This document shows positions 1-8,599 of a stretch of 64,000 nucleotides of DNA, piece by piece. The DNA is from Pseudohongiella nitratireducens (GTDB lineage: Bacteria; Pseudomonadota; Gammaproteobacteria; Pseudomonadales; Pseudohongiellaceae). The stretch lies in contig NZ_LWHM01000016.1 in NCBI RefSeq assembly GCF_001642735.1, positions 62,001 through 126,000 of the forward strand. Reading direction: 5' to 3'. The stretch's first letter is position 1, and every line of letters begins with the position of its first letter. Position numbers and translations under genes: made by a program. The notes below the pieces were generated by a model. That model was not told the origin of the DNA, made no database searches, and saw only the letters and a list, made by a program, of their open reading frames with translations.

Positions 1-2185
1 GCGTAAACACATCCACTTCAATCGCTGCCAGCGCAGCCTCTTCTGCTTCTTTCACGCGCACAGCCTCTCGTGGCGTCAGCACTTTACGCTGCACAGCTTC
101 ATCTACCACCTCAAACTCCAGCCCGCGTGGTAGCTCACGGCTCTTCTGTGCATCACGAATCCGGCCCAGCAGAGGTTGCACATCATTGTGCAGACGGAAT
201 GCCTTCATCAAGCGCCCCATACCAGGCTGGTCATCATCAATCGGCGCCGTGTCACTGGTCAGGCGACGGAACTGTTCATCAAACTTCTGGACAGTGGCTG
301 CTGCCGGCGCAATCAGTTTGTCTGAAGGGCCGCGTGACAAAGGGTTGAGTCGCAAGAACAAAGCAGATGGCCCTTTCAACCACCAACCAACGACCGGAAC
401 ATCGAAGTTGGCATGGATACCTTCAAACGCTTCCTGAATTCGAGCCAGCGCATATTCACAGCTGTACTGAAGTAAGGGCAAGTCTTCTTGTTTACTGCCT
501 TCCGCCTTGAATCGGCGCAGGGCCGAAAAAGCCAGCACCTGCCAGGTCAGCGCATCAGCAAAGCGGCCGCCCAGATTACCCCGCGCCTTCAACTTGCTGC
601 CAACCAGGTACAGGGCCAGGTCCGCCAGTAATGCGTAGCGGGAAGAGGCCCAGGCCAAGCGGCGGTAATACGTCGCAACAGCTCCTGACTCAGGGCTGCC
701 AGCACTGAAGCCCCGGCTGATGCCGCGAATCTTGCTGCGAACAAAATTTGTACCGGTATGCATCAGCCAACCCAGGAGTTTTTTGCGGAAGGCAGTCGCA
801 TCATTTTCTTCAACTGCCTTGACCATCGGCAACGCATAAGGATGACAACGAGTGGCACCCTGACCAAAGGTGATCAGCGTCCGGGTCATGATATTGGCAC
901 CCTCCACCGTAATACTCACAGGGGCACTGGCATAACCACCGCCCAGGATATTATTTGGCCCTTGCATGACACCGGCACCTGAGAAAACATCCATGCCATC
1001 TATCAACACTTTCTGTCCGTATTCTGTGCTGGCGTATTTCAACAGCGCCGATACCACCGGTGGCTGTTCGCCAGCATCCAGTGCAGAACAGGAATAAACC
1101 CTGGCACCTTCAAACAGATAGGTAAAGGCAGCAATACGGGCCACTTTCTCCTGCACCCCTTCCATCAAACCAATAGGGATGCCGAACTGGTGACGAATGA
1201 CTGAATACGCCCCGGTCGCCGCAGCGGTCAGCTTCATGCCGCCAATCGCACCGGCAGGCAATGAAACGGCACGGCCACCTGCCAGCTGTTCCATCAGCAT
1301 GCGCCAGCCCTGGCCGGCATAGTCAGGTCCGCCAATAATCTGATCAACAGACACTTCCACGTCCTTGCCAATAATCGGGCCATTATAGAAACTCAGCCCG
1401 ATCGGCATATGGTGATCACCATTCTCCAGTCCTTTGGTGCCTTTGTGGAGCATGACCACCGTAATACCCGGGTATTCGCCTTTGCCAAGCAGGTTGTCCG
1501 GGTCGTGCATCTGAAACGCCAGGGAGATCAGATTGGAAACCGGAGCCAGAGTGATATACCGCTTGCGGAAATTCAGGCGAATCTTTACCTCACCCGACGC
1601 ATCTTTGTACACCACCCCTTCAGCACGGATAGAAGCTGCATCTGAGCCAGCGGTCGGTTCAGTCAGACCAAAGCACGGCACGTATTCACCACTGGCCAGC
1701 TTGGGCAGATAAGCACGCTTCTGTTCATCCGTGCCATAGTGATTCAGCAGTTCGGCAGCGCCCAGTGAGTTAGGGATGACCACAAATGTACCAACGGCCG
1801 GGTTGTAGGAGTTGACCTTGGCCATAATGGTTGAAATCGCCAGTGTGGAGAAACCCTTACCACCATATTCCTTGGGAATCAGCATTCCCATGAATCCCTG
1901 GTCCTTAATATATTGAATGATGTTCTCTGGCACCTGGCGGCTGCTGATGACATCGTAATGATCAATCATCCGACACAGTGTTTCGGTGGGGCCATCAATA
2001 AACGCCTGCTCCTCATCACTGGGTTTGCTGTAGGGCTCCTTCAGCATCGATTTGAAATCAGGGTTGCCGGAAAATATCTGCCCGTCAATCCAGACCGTAC
2101 CAGCTTCCAATGCCTGGCGCTCCGTATCCGAGATACGCGGCAGTACATTGTTATCACGCATAAACTTCATTAAAGCGGCAAACAT
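1..2185 (-). CDS. fadE: FadE-type acyl-CoA dehydrogenase (3' end cut by window edge)
   Basis: Catalyses the first, FAD-dependent oxidation of fatty acyl-CoA in beta-oxidation. About 728 residues are visible and the C-terminus lies outside the window. Translating the minus strand gives landmarks of the long FadE family: YGTDEQKRAYLPKLASGE near residue 150, the flavin-region TEPTAGSDA near 176, RYITLAP near 210 and GQGATRCHP further on. E. coli FadE has an N-terminal membrane stretch before the equivalent region; this protein lacks it and begins about 75 residues later. The start is supported by an AGGAG at 2193-2197 and an in-frame stop just upstream. It diverges from the fadJ-fadI-like pair, so the whole beta-oxidation spiral is encoded around one intergenic region. 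Family assignment is secure. Confidence 0.93.
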   Translation of the reverse strand, partial: MFAALMKFMRDNNVLPRISDTERQALEAGTVWIDGQIFSGNPDFKSMLKEPYSKPSDEEQAFIDGPTETLCRMIDHYDVISSRQVPENIIQYIKDQGFMGMLIPKEYGGKGFSTLAISTIMAKVNSYNPAVGTFVVIPNSLGAAELLNHYGTDEQKRAYLPKLASGEYVPCFGLTEPTAGSDAASIRAEGVVYKDASGEVKIRLNFRKRYITLAPVSNLISLAFQMHDPDNLLGKGEYPGITVVMLHKGTKGLENGDHHMPIGLSFYNGPIIGKDVEVSVDQIIGGPDYAGQGWRMLMEQLAGGRAVSLPAGAIGGMKLTAAATGAYSVIRHQFGIPIGLMEGVQEKVARIAAFTYLFEGARVYSCSALDAGEQPPVVSALLKYASTEYGQKVLIDGMDVFSGAGVMQGPNNILGGGYASAPVSITVEGANIMTRTLITFGQGATRCHPYALPMVKAVEENDATAFRKKLLGWLMHTGTNFVRSKIRGISRGFSAGSPESGAVATYYRRLAWASSRYALLADLALYLVGSKLKARGNLGGRFADALTWQVLAFSALRRFKAEGSKQEDLPLLQYSCEYALARIQEAFEGIHANFDVPVVGWWLKGPSALFLRLNPLSRGPSDKLIAPAAATVQKFDEQFRRLTSDTAPIDDDQPGMGRLMKAFRLHNDVQPLLGRIRDAQKSRELPRGLEFEVVDEAVQRKVLTPREAVRVKEAEEAALAAIEVDVFT

Positions 2186-2279
2186 GAAAAATCTCCTGTC
2201 GGATTCACTACGGTCGTTCAAGCATTAACTCAAACCAGCCTCTTGCTGGATTGTACGCGCTAAATTAGTATTCGTCTTT

Positions 2280-2293
2280 ATGAATGCATTCAT
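2280..2293. promoter_or_regulatory. Perfect 14-bp palindrome ATGAATGCATTCAT between fadE and fadJ
   Basis: The sequence is a perfect palindrome in the 262-bp divergent intergenic region, followed by a further TTATTCAT half-site-like stretch. A dyad of this size and spacing is typical of TetR-type repressor sites, and such repressors commonly control fad genes in proteobacteria. The role as an operator is inferred; no regulator gene is adjacent. Confidence 0.45.
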
Positions 2294-2447
2294 TTTTTAT
2301 TCATAGTAATAATCAATGCGTTATGATGCAAGCAAAAGCATACTATCCCTGTTACACCAACGGATTGATGACAAAAATATGCCATTTGTCTGCTGACAAC
2401 GCCTGAGGCACAATGAAGCCACTCTATCTTGTCATTGAGAGGAAGTC

Positions 2448-4499
2448 ATGACGAAGCAAAGCCACGCTACAGATGGAAACAACGATTTCGCACTGCCAGC
2501 ATTACAGCACTGGCGCCTGCAAATAGACCACGATCAGATACTGTTCGCCTCCCTGGACAGGGCGAACGAAACTGTCAACGCCTTATCACGTGCAGTTCTC
2601 GAAGAGTTCGAACAAATCCTGGACTACGTAGAGGATCGCCCGCCCAAAGGGCTGGTTATCATGTCTGCAAAAAAAACCGGTTTTATCTACGGTGCTGACG
2701 TCAACGACTTTGAAGGCTTTGAAGAGGCCGCTCACGTCACTAAAGAGATCCGGCGTGTGCATGGTATGTTCCGTCGTCTCGAAGTGCTGTCGTTTCCGAC
2801 AGTGGCGGCCATTGAAGGGTTCTGTCTTGGCGGTGGACTCGAATTGGCACTGGCCTGCCGCTACCGCATTGCCAAAAATACCAACCAGACCAAACTGGGC
2901 TTTCCGGAAGTGCAGCTCGGGATTTTCCCCGGGTTCGGCGGATCTGCCAGGTCAGTGCAACGCATTGGCGGATTGAAAGCCATGGAGCTGATGTTGAGCT
3001 CCAGACAGGTCTCTGCCAGTAAAGCCCGCTCTATTGGCCTGATCGACAAACTGATCGGACGGCATGAATCACTGACCTGGGCAGCCCGGCATATCATCCT
3101 GAAAGGCGGTAAAGCGCACAAACCGGGACTACTGGCTCGACTCAGCAACTCAGGCCCTGTTCGTCCTTTCCTGGCCTCTCAAATGCGCAAACAGACCAAG
3201 CGTAAAGTAAAGCCAGGGTTCTACCCTGCCCCCTTCAAACTGATCGACACCTGGGAGCAGTTCGGCAATTACCCACACGGCATGATGCAGGCAGAAGCCG
3301 ATGCGGTAGGCAGACTGATGGTCGGATCGACAGCAAAAGGACTGCGACGGGTATTTCATCTGATGGAACTGCTGAAGTCCCAGGGCAAACAGACAGACTT
3401 TAAGGCTCGACACGTTCATGTCATCGGCGCTGGTGTTATGGGAGGTGACATTGCTGCCTGGTGCGCACTGCGTGGGCTGAGTGTCAGCCTGCAGGACCGG
3501 GAAATGAAATTTATACAACCAGCGATTAAACGGGCGCACGCACTTTTCAAACGAAAACTGCGCGACCCCCTGAAAGTAAAAGCGGCAATTACCCGCTTGC
3601 AGGCCGACCCCAACGGGCAGCTGGTAAGCCGATCGGATGTGGTAATCGAGGCAATTTTCGAAGATCGCGACGCCAAAACAGCACTTTTCCAATCACTCGA
3701 ACCGAACCTCAAAGCCGGCGCGGTGTTGGCAACCAACACATCAGCTATTCCACTGGAAGAACTGGCCGCAGGCCTGAAGCAGCCGGAGCGACTGATTGGC
3801 CTGCACTTCTTTAACCCGGTTGCGCAAATGCCTCTGGTTGAAGTGGTTAAAGGGCGTAAATCCAGTGACGAAATGCTGGATCGCGGAGCGGCCTTTTGCC
3901 GCCAGATCAGTCGGTTCCCGCTGCCTGTAAAAAGCAGCCCAGGGTTCCTGGTCAACCGCGTTCTGGCTCCTTACATGATGAAGGCCCTGCAAATGCACAG
4001 AGAAGGCACCTCGGCAGAAGCGCTGGATGCAGCGGCAGAAAAATTTGGCATGCCAATGGGACCGGTAGAGCTGGCTGATACAGTCGGCCTTGATGTCTGC
4101 CTGATGGTGACAGATGTCCTCCATAAAGGCAGCGAAGTCGACCAACTAATCGAAAACCCTGACCGGGCATTTGTTGAACAGCATGTTAATAAAGGTAACC
4201 TGGGCAAAAAAAGCGGCAAGGGATTTTATACCTGGCGTAACGGCAAGCCCGTGAAATACCCGCCTAACCTCAGTGGCTATGACCTCGACTCCATTGGTGA
4301 ATCGTTGATGAGCGCCTATCATCAAGAATGCCAGGCTGCGCTCAAAGACAAGGTCGTCAAAGATGCCGACCTGGCTGATGCCGGCATGATATTTGGTACC
4401 GGCTTCCCACCGTTTCGGGGTGGACCATTACACTATTTCAGTCAGACAGCTGCAGTAAGCAGTCATAGCGATCAATCGGAGGTGGCAGCCAATGTCTGA
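2448..4499 (+). CDS. fadJ: Fatty acid oxidation complex alpha subunit (enoyl-CoA hydratase / 3-hydroxyacyl-CoA dehydrogenase)
   Basis: A bifunctional enzyme that hydrates trans-2-enoyl-CoA and then oxidises L-3-hydroxyacyl-CoA with NAD. The N-terminal crotonase domain (about residues 20-210) keeps both catalytic glutamates, Glu132 in GGGLE and Glu154 in GFPEVQLG. The Rossmann domain has GAGVMGG at 327-333 and the dehydrogenase His453-Glu465 pair in LHFFNPV...PLVEVV. At 683 residues it is slightly shorter than E. coli FadJ or FadB (about 715-730). The start follows a GAGGAAG ribosome site. It overlaps the thiolase gene by 8 bases, so the two are co-translated as the alpha and beta subunits of one complex. 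FadJ is preferred over FadB because the partner is FadI-like and the gene order is alpha then beta; the exact paralogue name remains uncertain. Confidence 0.92.
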   Translation: MTKQSHATDGNNDFALPALQHWRLQIDHDQILFASLDRANETVNALSRAVLEEFEQILDYVEDRPPKGLVIMSAKKTGFIYGADVNDFEGFEEAAHVTKEIRRVHGMFRRLEVLSFPTVAAIEGFCLGGGLELALACRYRIAKNTNQTKLGFPEVQLGIFPGFGGSARSVQRIGGLKAMELMLSSRQVSASKARSIGLIDKLIGRHESLTWAARHIILKGGKAHKPGLLARLSNSGPVRPFLASQMRKQTKRKVKPGFYPAPFKLIDTWEQFGNYPHGMMQAEADAVGRLMVGSTAKGLRRVFHLMELLKSQGKQTDFKARHVHVIGAGVMGGDIAAWCALRGLSVSLQDREMKFIQPAIKRAHALFKRKLRDPLKVKAAITRLQADPNGQLVSRSDVVIEAIFEDRDAKTALFQSLEPNLKAGAVLATNTSAIPLEELAAGLKQPERLIGLHFFNPVAQMPLVEVVKGRKSSDEMLDRGAAFCRQISRFPLPVKSSPGFLVNRVLAPYMMKALQMHREGTSAEALDAAAEKFGMPMGPVELADTVGLDVCLMVTDVLHKGSEVDQLIENPDRAFVEQHVNKGNLGKKSGKGFYTWRNGKPVKYPPNLSGYDLDSIGESLMSAYHQECQAALKDKVVKDADLADAGMIFGTGFPPFRGGPLHYFSQTAAVSSHSDQSEVAANV

Positions 4500-5790
4500 G
4501 TCTAACGTAACCGTACACAAGAAAGTCCGAAAGGTGGTAATTGCCGGCAGCGCCCGCATTCCTTTCTGTCGCTCCAATACATTTTATGCAGAACTCAGCA
4601 ATCTGGACATGCTGTCTGACACACTGCAACAGCTAAGCAAGCGCTGCAATCTCGCCGGCAAGAAAATTGACGATGTAGTTGCCGGCGCCGTCACTACACA
4701 CAGCAAAGATTTTAACCTGACTCGTGAAGCCATCCTGAGCACTGACTTGTCACCAGCGACACCTGGCACGACATTACAGATGGCCTGCGGAACCTCACTA
4801 CAGGCAGCTTTGATGATTGCCGGACGTATTGCCTCTGGCGATATTGATTGCGGTATTGCTGCAGGTACCGATACGGCCAGTGATGCACCGGTTGTCTTCC
4901 CCCGGAAATTCGCCAGGCGCATGATCAAGCTCAGCCAGGCGTGCTCATTAAAAGATCGCCTCAAGACTTTATCAGGCTTCTCACTCAAGGAACTAACGCC
5001 CAAAGCGCCTGTTAACGCAGAGCCCCGAACCGGCTTGTCCATGGGGCAACATTGCGAGCTGATGGCCAGGGAATGGGGTATTACCCGGCACGAGCAGGAC
5101 GAACTGGCACTACAAAGCCATCGCAAAGCCAGTGCTGCCTATGACAGTGGTTTCTTTGATGCCCAGGTTGGCCCTTATCAGGGGATTCTCAGCGATACCA
5201 ATATCCGCGCCGACAGCAGCATGGAGAAGCTGGGTTCTCTACGACCGGCGTTTGACCGTAAGCATGGCACTTTAACAGCAGGTAACAGCACACCATTAAC
5301 AGATGGTGCTGCCGCGGTGCTGCTGTGCAGTGAATCCTGGGCAAAAGAAAACGGACTCCCTATTCTGGCTTACTTGAATGGTGGTCGCAGCAGTGCTGTC
5401 GACTTTGTTGGTGGTGAAGGCCTTCTGATGGCACCAACACTGGCAGTTAGTGAACTGCTGCAAAAACAAGGGCTGACTCTCCAGGATTTTGATGTTTATG
5501 AAATCCATGAGGCATTTGCGGCCCAGGCACTTTGCACCTTGAAAGCCTGGGAAGATCCCGACTTCTGCCGGAGCAAACTAGGCCTGGAAGAACCTCTGGG
5601 GAGCATCGACCGGGAGCGCATGAATATCAAAGGGGGTTCACTGGCATTCGGCCACCCCTTCGCTGCGACCGGGGCACGCATTCTTGGTGGGCTGGCTGAA
5701 ATTCTGGAAGAACGGGGCAAGGGCCGCGGGCTCATTTCCATCTGTACAGCGGGCGGTATGGGAGTCGCAGCAGTGGTGGAAAAGCCATAG
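4492..5790 (+). CDS. fadI: 3-ketoacyl-CoA thiolase, FadI-like (beta subunit)
   Basis: Cleaves 3-ketoacyl-CoA with CoA to release acetyl-CoA, completing each beta-oxidation round. The 432-residue protein has the four thiolase catalytic positions: nucleophile Cys99 in MACGTSLQA, His339 in EIHEAFAAQ, His388 in AFGHPFAATGAR and Cys418 in CTAGGMG. The HEAFAAQ and GHPFAATGAR wording matches the FadI branch rather than FadA (NEAFA, GHPLG). The start codon lies inside the end of the alpha-subunit gene, giving strict translational coupling. The partner, order and length fit the FadJ-FadI type complex. Nothing in the sequence indicates damage. Confidence 0.92.
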   Translation: MSESNVTVHKKVRKVVIAGSARIPFCRSNTFYAELSNLDMLSDTLQQLSKRCNLAGKKIDDVVAGAVTTHSKDFNLTREAILSTDLSPATPGTTLQMACGTSLQAALMIAGRIASGDIDCGIAAGTDTASDAPVVFPRKFARRMIKLSQACSLKDRLKTLSGFSLKELTPKAPVNAEPRTGLSMGQHCELMAREWGITRHEQDELALQSHRKASAAYDSGFFDAQVGPYQGILSDTNIRADSSMEKLGSLRPAFDRKHGTLTAGNSTPLTDGAAAVLLCSESWAKENGLPILAYLNGGRSSAVDFVGGEGLLMAPTLAVSELLQKQGLTLQDFDVYEIHEAFAAQALCTLKAWEDPDFCRSKLGLEEPLGSIDRERMNIKGGSLAFGHPFAATGARILGGLAEILEERGKGRGLISICTAGGMGVAAVVEKP

Positions 5791-5869
5791 CATAGCCCTT
5801 CAAGCTCACTAAACTTGCTGACTAACTGAGCTCTCTTACAAACTGGTTTACTTACTGTCAGCTTGAACC

Positions 5870-5912
5870 ATTCATCGCCATTCACCCTGCCACAGCGTGG
5901 ACGGCGATGAAT
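5870..5912. terminator. Hairpin between convergent fadI and maeB
   Basis: Perfect 10-bp arms ATTCATCGCC (5870-5879) and GGCGATGAAT (5903-5912) lie in the 143-bp convergent gap. A second pair, TTCAAGCT at 5799-5806 and AGCTTGAA at 5860-5867, brackets the left part. There is no T-run, so this is a possible factor-assisted or bidirectional terminator rather than a classic intrinsic one. Confidence 0.4.
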
Positions 5913-5933
5913 CAACTCTTCATAAATCAGATA

Positions 5934-8222
5934 TTAACGCTTCTGCTGAGCGCGACGAACAATGTCAGCTGACATCAGTGCGGTCAGGTTGAGAATGCCA
6001 CGTCCGGATACCGACGGAATCAGGATATGCGCCGGCTTTTCCATACCATTAAGGAAAGGTCCGATCAATCGGCCATTGGTGAATGATCGCAACATACCCA
6101 GGGTAATGCTCGCGGCATCCATGTTAGGCATAATCAATACATTCGCCCGACCTTTGATGTTGGCGCCTTCAAAAACCGAATCACGCAAGTCCTGGTTCAA
6201 TGCCGTCAGCGCATGCATTTCCCCATCAATCTGCACATCAGGTAATTCATTCCGTAATCTGTCTGCTGCCCGTTTCATCTTTAAGGCAGACTCATCTTCA
6301 TAGGTCCCAAAATTGGAATGCGAAACCAGCGCCACCACCGGCTCGATATCAAAACCTTGCTGGACAAAGTGAATCGCATCTTTGGCAATATCCACAATAC
6401 CGTCTTCATCCGGATTCACATTGACAAATGGGTCAGCCAGAAACAGCGGACCATCATCCAGCAGCAGCACACAAATAGAAGAAAGCCGACCTTCAGTATT
6501 GGTCGAGCGGATAATGGGGCGAATATCACGCAGGTGCGTATCGAAGCGGCCTACTTTGCCGCAAACCATACCATCGGCCTCACCCAGCGACACCATTGCC
6601 GCCGCCAGAATAGTTGAGTTGTTTAACACGGCAGACCGTGCCGCATCTGCGGCAACGCCAGAGCGGCCAACAGACTGATGATAATGCTGCCAGTACCGGT
6701 CGTGGAGATCAGCCTGTTCAGCATTAAAAACAGTGAAGTCCTTACCAGGCTCTAAACGCAGCCCCATGGCCTGCATTTTTTCTTCAATAACATTTTGTCT
6801 GCCGATCAAAATAGGCCGGGCAACACCTTCATCAACAATCGCCTGCATCGATAACAGGACATCATCATTTTCGCCTTCTGCATAAACAATTTTTGCCGGG
6901 TGTTTTTTTGCTACATTAATATTTGGCTGCATAAACAGGCGACTGCTGTTCACATAGTCACTTAATTTGTGACGATAGGCCTCAAGGTCTTCGATCGGTC
7001 TCGTTGCCGCTCCACTTTCCATTGCCGCCTTAACAACGGCAAGTGGCACCTCTTCAATAAGACGTGGATCAAACGGTTTCGGGATCAGGTATTCACGTCC
7101 AAACTTCAACTCTTCATCAATATAAGCTTTGGCAACCGCTTCAGACACCTCTCGCATAGCCAAATTAGCAATCGCTTTAACGGCTGCCCGCTTCATGGCA
7201 TCGTTGATATGGGTCGCCCCACAGTCCAGTGCCCCACGGAAAATGAAAGGGAAACAAAGCACGTTATTGACCTGGTTGGGATAATCCGAGCGTCCCGTGG
7301 CCAGAATCGCATCAGGTCGTGCCGCTTTGGCATCTTCCGGCATGATTTCGGGAATCGGGTTGGACATGGCGAGGATTAGAGGATCCCTGGCCATCGTTTT
7401 CACCACCTCAGCATTGAGCACCCCTGGACCTGACAGCCCAAGAAAAAGGTCTGCATCAACAATGGCATCCTCAATGGTGCGATCATCAGTTTCAACGGCA
7501 AACTTTTCTTTCCAGGGATTCATGCCTGCTTCACGGCCTTGATAGATGACCCCGTTGCGGTCGAGCATTCGCACATTTTCTTTTTTCACGCCCATGCTCA
7601 GTAACAACTCTACACAAGCGATACTGGCAGCCCCGGCACCAGAGGCAACCAGCTTGATCTCTTCAAAGGACTTATTGACCAGACGCAAACCGTTATATAC
7701 CGCTGCAGCTGCAACAATGGCTGTGCCATGCTGATCATCATGGAACACCGGGATGTTCATGATCTCAGTCAGTTTACGCTCGACCAGAAAACACTCCGGT
7801 GCCTTGATATCTTCCAGATTAATGCCGCCAAATGTCGGCTCAAGAGAGGCGATGATATCAACCAGTTTATCGACATCCGTTTCATTAATTTCAATATCAA
7901 ACACATCAATATCAGCAAACTTTTTGAACAGTACCGCTTTACCTTCCATGACCGGTTTGGCTGCCAGAGGCCCGATATTACCCAGACCTAAAACCGCCGT
8001 ACCATTGGAAATCACTGCTACCAGATTGCCCCGGGCCGTCAGGTTTGCTGCCTGCCTGGGATCACTGGCAATTTCTTCACAGGCAAATGCCACACCTGGA
8101 GAATAGGCACGGGAAAGATCCCGGTTGTTGGCCAGAGGTTTGGTGGGGCGAATGGCCAGTTTACCTGGCACCGGGTCACTGTGATAGCGTAGGGCACTAT
8201 CTTTAAAAGAGTCGTCTGACAT
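5934..8222 (-). CDS. maeB: NADP-dependent malic enzyme with C-terminal phosphotransacetylase-like domain
   Basis: Oxidatively decarboxylates malate to pyruvate, making NADPH. This links the acetyl-CoA and TCA flux from the adjacent beta-oxidation genes to gluconeogenic precursors. The 762 residues follow E. coli MaeB (759) throughout: YSPGVA near the N-terminus, [12 protein letters not shown] and [12 protein letters not shown], the metal-binding [15 protein letters not shown] and FHDDQHGTA, the nucleotide-binding GAGAASIA, then [15 protein letters not shown]. The last roughly 330 residues form the phosphotransacetylase-like regulatory domain ([22 protein letters not shown]). A longer reading to 8279 is possible, but the Met at 8222 is chosen because AAGGAAG precedes it and the protein then matches MaeB N-termini. 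Confidence 0.95.
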   Translation of the reverse strand: MSDDSFKDSALRYHSDPVPGKLAIRPTKPLANNRDLSRAYSPGVAFACEEIASDPRQAANLTARGNLVAVISNGTAVLGLGNIGPLAAKPVMEGKAVLFKKFADIDVFDIEINETDVDKLVDIIASLEPTFGGINLEDIKAPECFLVERKLTEIMNIPVFHDDQHGTAIVAAAAVYNGLRLVNKSFEEIKLVASGAGAASIACVELLLSMGVKKENVRMLDRNGVIYQGREAGMNPWKEKFAVETDDRTIEDAIVDADLFLGLSGPGVLNAEVVKTMARDPLILAMSNPIPEIMPEDAKAARPDAILATGRSDYPNQVNNVLCFPFIFRGALDCGATHINDAMKRAAVKAIANLAMREVSEAVAKAYIDEELKFGREYLIPKPFDPRLIEEVPLAVVKAAMESGAATRPIEDLEAYRHKLSDYVNSSRLFMQPNINVAKKHPAKIVYAEGENDDVLLSMQAIVDEGVARPILIGRQNVIEEKMQAMGLRLEPGKDFTVFNAEQADLHDRYWQHYHQSVGRSGVAADAARSAVLNNSTILAAAMVSLGEADGMVCGKVGRFDTHLRDIRPIIRSTNTEGRLSSICVLLLDDGPLFLADPFVNVNPDEDGIVDIAKDAIHFVQQGFDIEPVVALVSHSNFGTYEDESALKMKRAADRLRNELPDVQIDGEMHALTALNQDLRDSVFEGANIKGRANVLIMPNMDAASITLGMLRSFTNGRLIGPFLNGMEKPAHILIPSVSGRGILNLTALMSADIVRRAQQKR

Positions 8223-8599
8223 GCTTACTTCCTTATTAGGTTCTTCCATATTCTGGTACGAATGGAAAAATACCAACAACGCTGAACTTATTCAGTTTTA
8301 TTGACGATATTCCCAATTCAATATTAGGGCACATTATATCTTCTCCCTACCGCTAAATCGAATGTCGCAGGATTCCGACACCCTGGCGCGGATTCATTAC
8401 CACTTACCGAATTTGCTGATCGACTGCATTCTTATTTCTATCTTTTACCTTTAGCCTAGCCCGGATTGCAGGATTTCAACTATAAAAAGAACTGGCTAGG
8501 ACGTATCGCCAGGCCTGCTATCACACCGGCGGTGCGAGAAAAGATTCATCATAGTTGTCCGCAGCGTTACACAATAAAAATAGTAAAACGGAGAGGACT
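8223..8599. other. Divergent intergenic region maeB / TonB receptor (377 bp)
   Basis: No gene is supported here. The region is AT-rich near maeB and contains a short TGTCG...CGACA dyad around 8365-8382 and an ACTATAAAAAG stretch near 8480 that could be a -10 region for the receptor. It presumably holds both divergent promoters. I see no convincing operator or RNA. Confidence 0.5.

Noticed and set aside
3150-4219. Several long minus-strand frames opposite fadJ
   Set aside because: They are antisense to a gene with complete catalytic motifs and arise from codon bias; none has a recognisable product.
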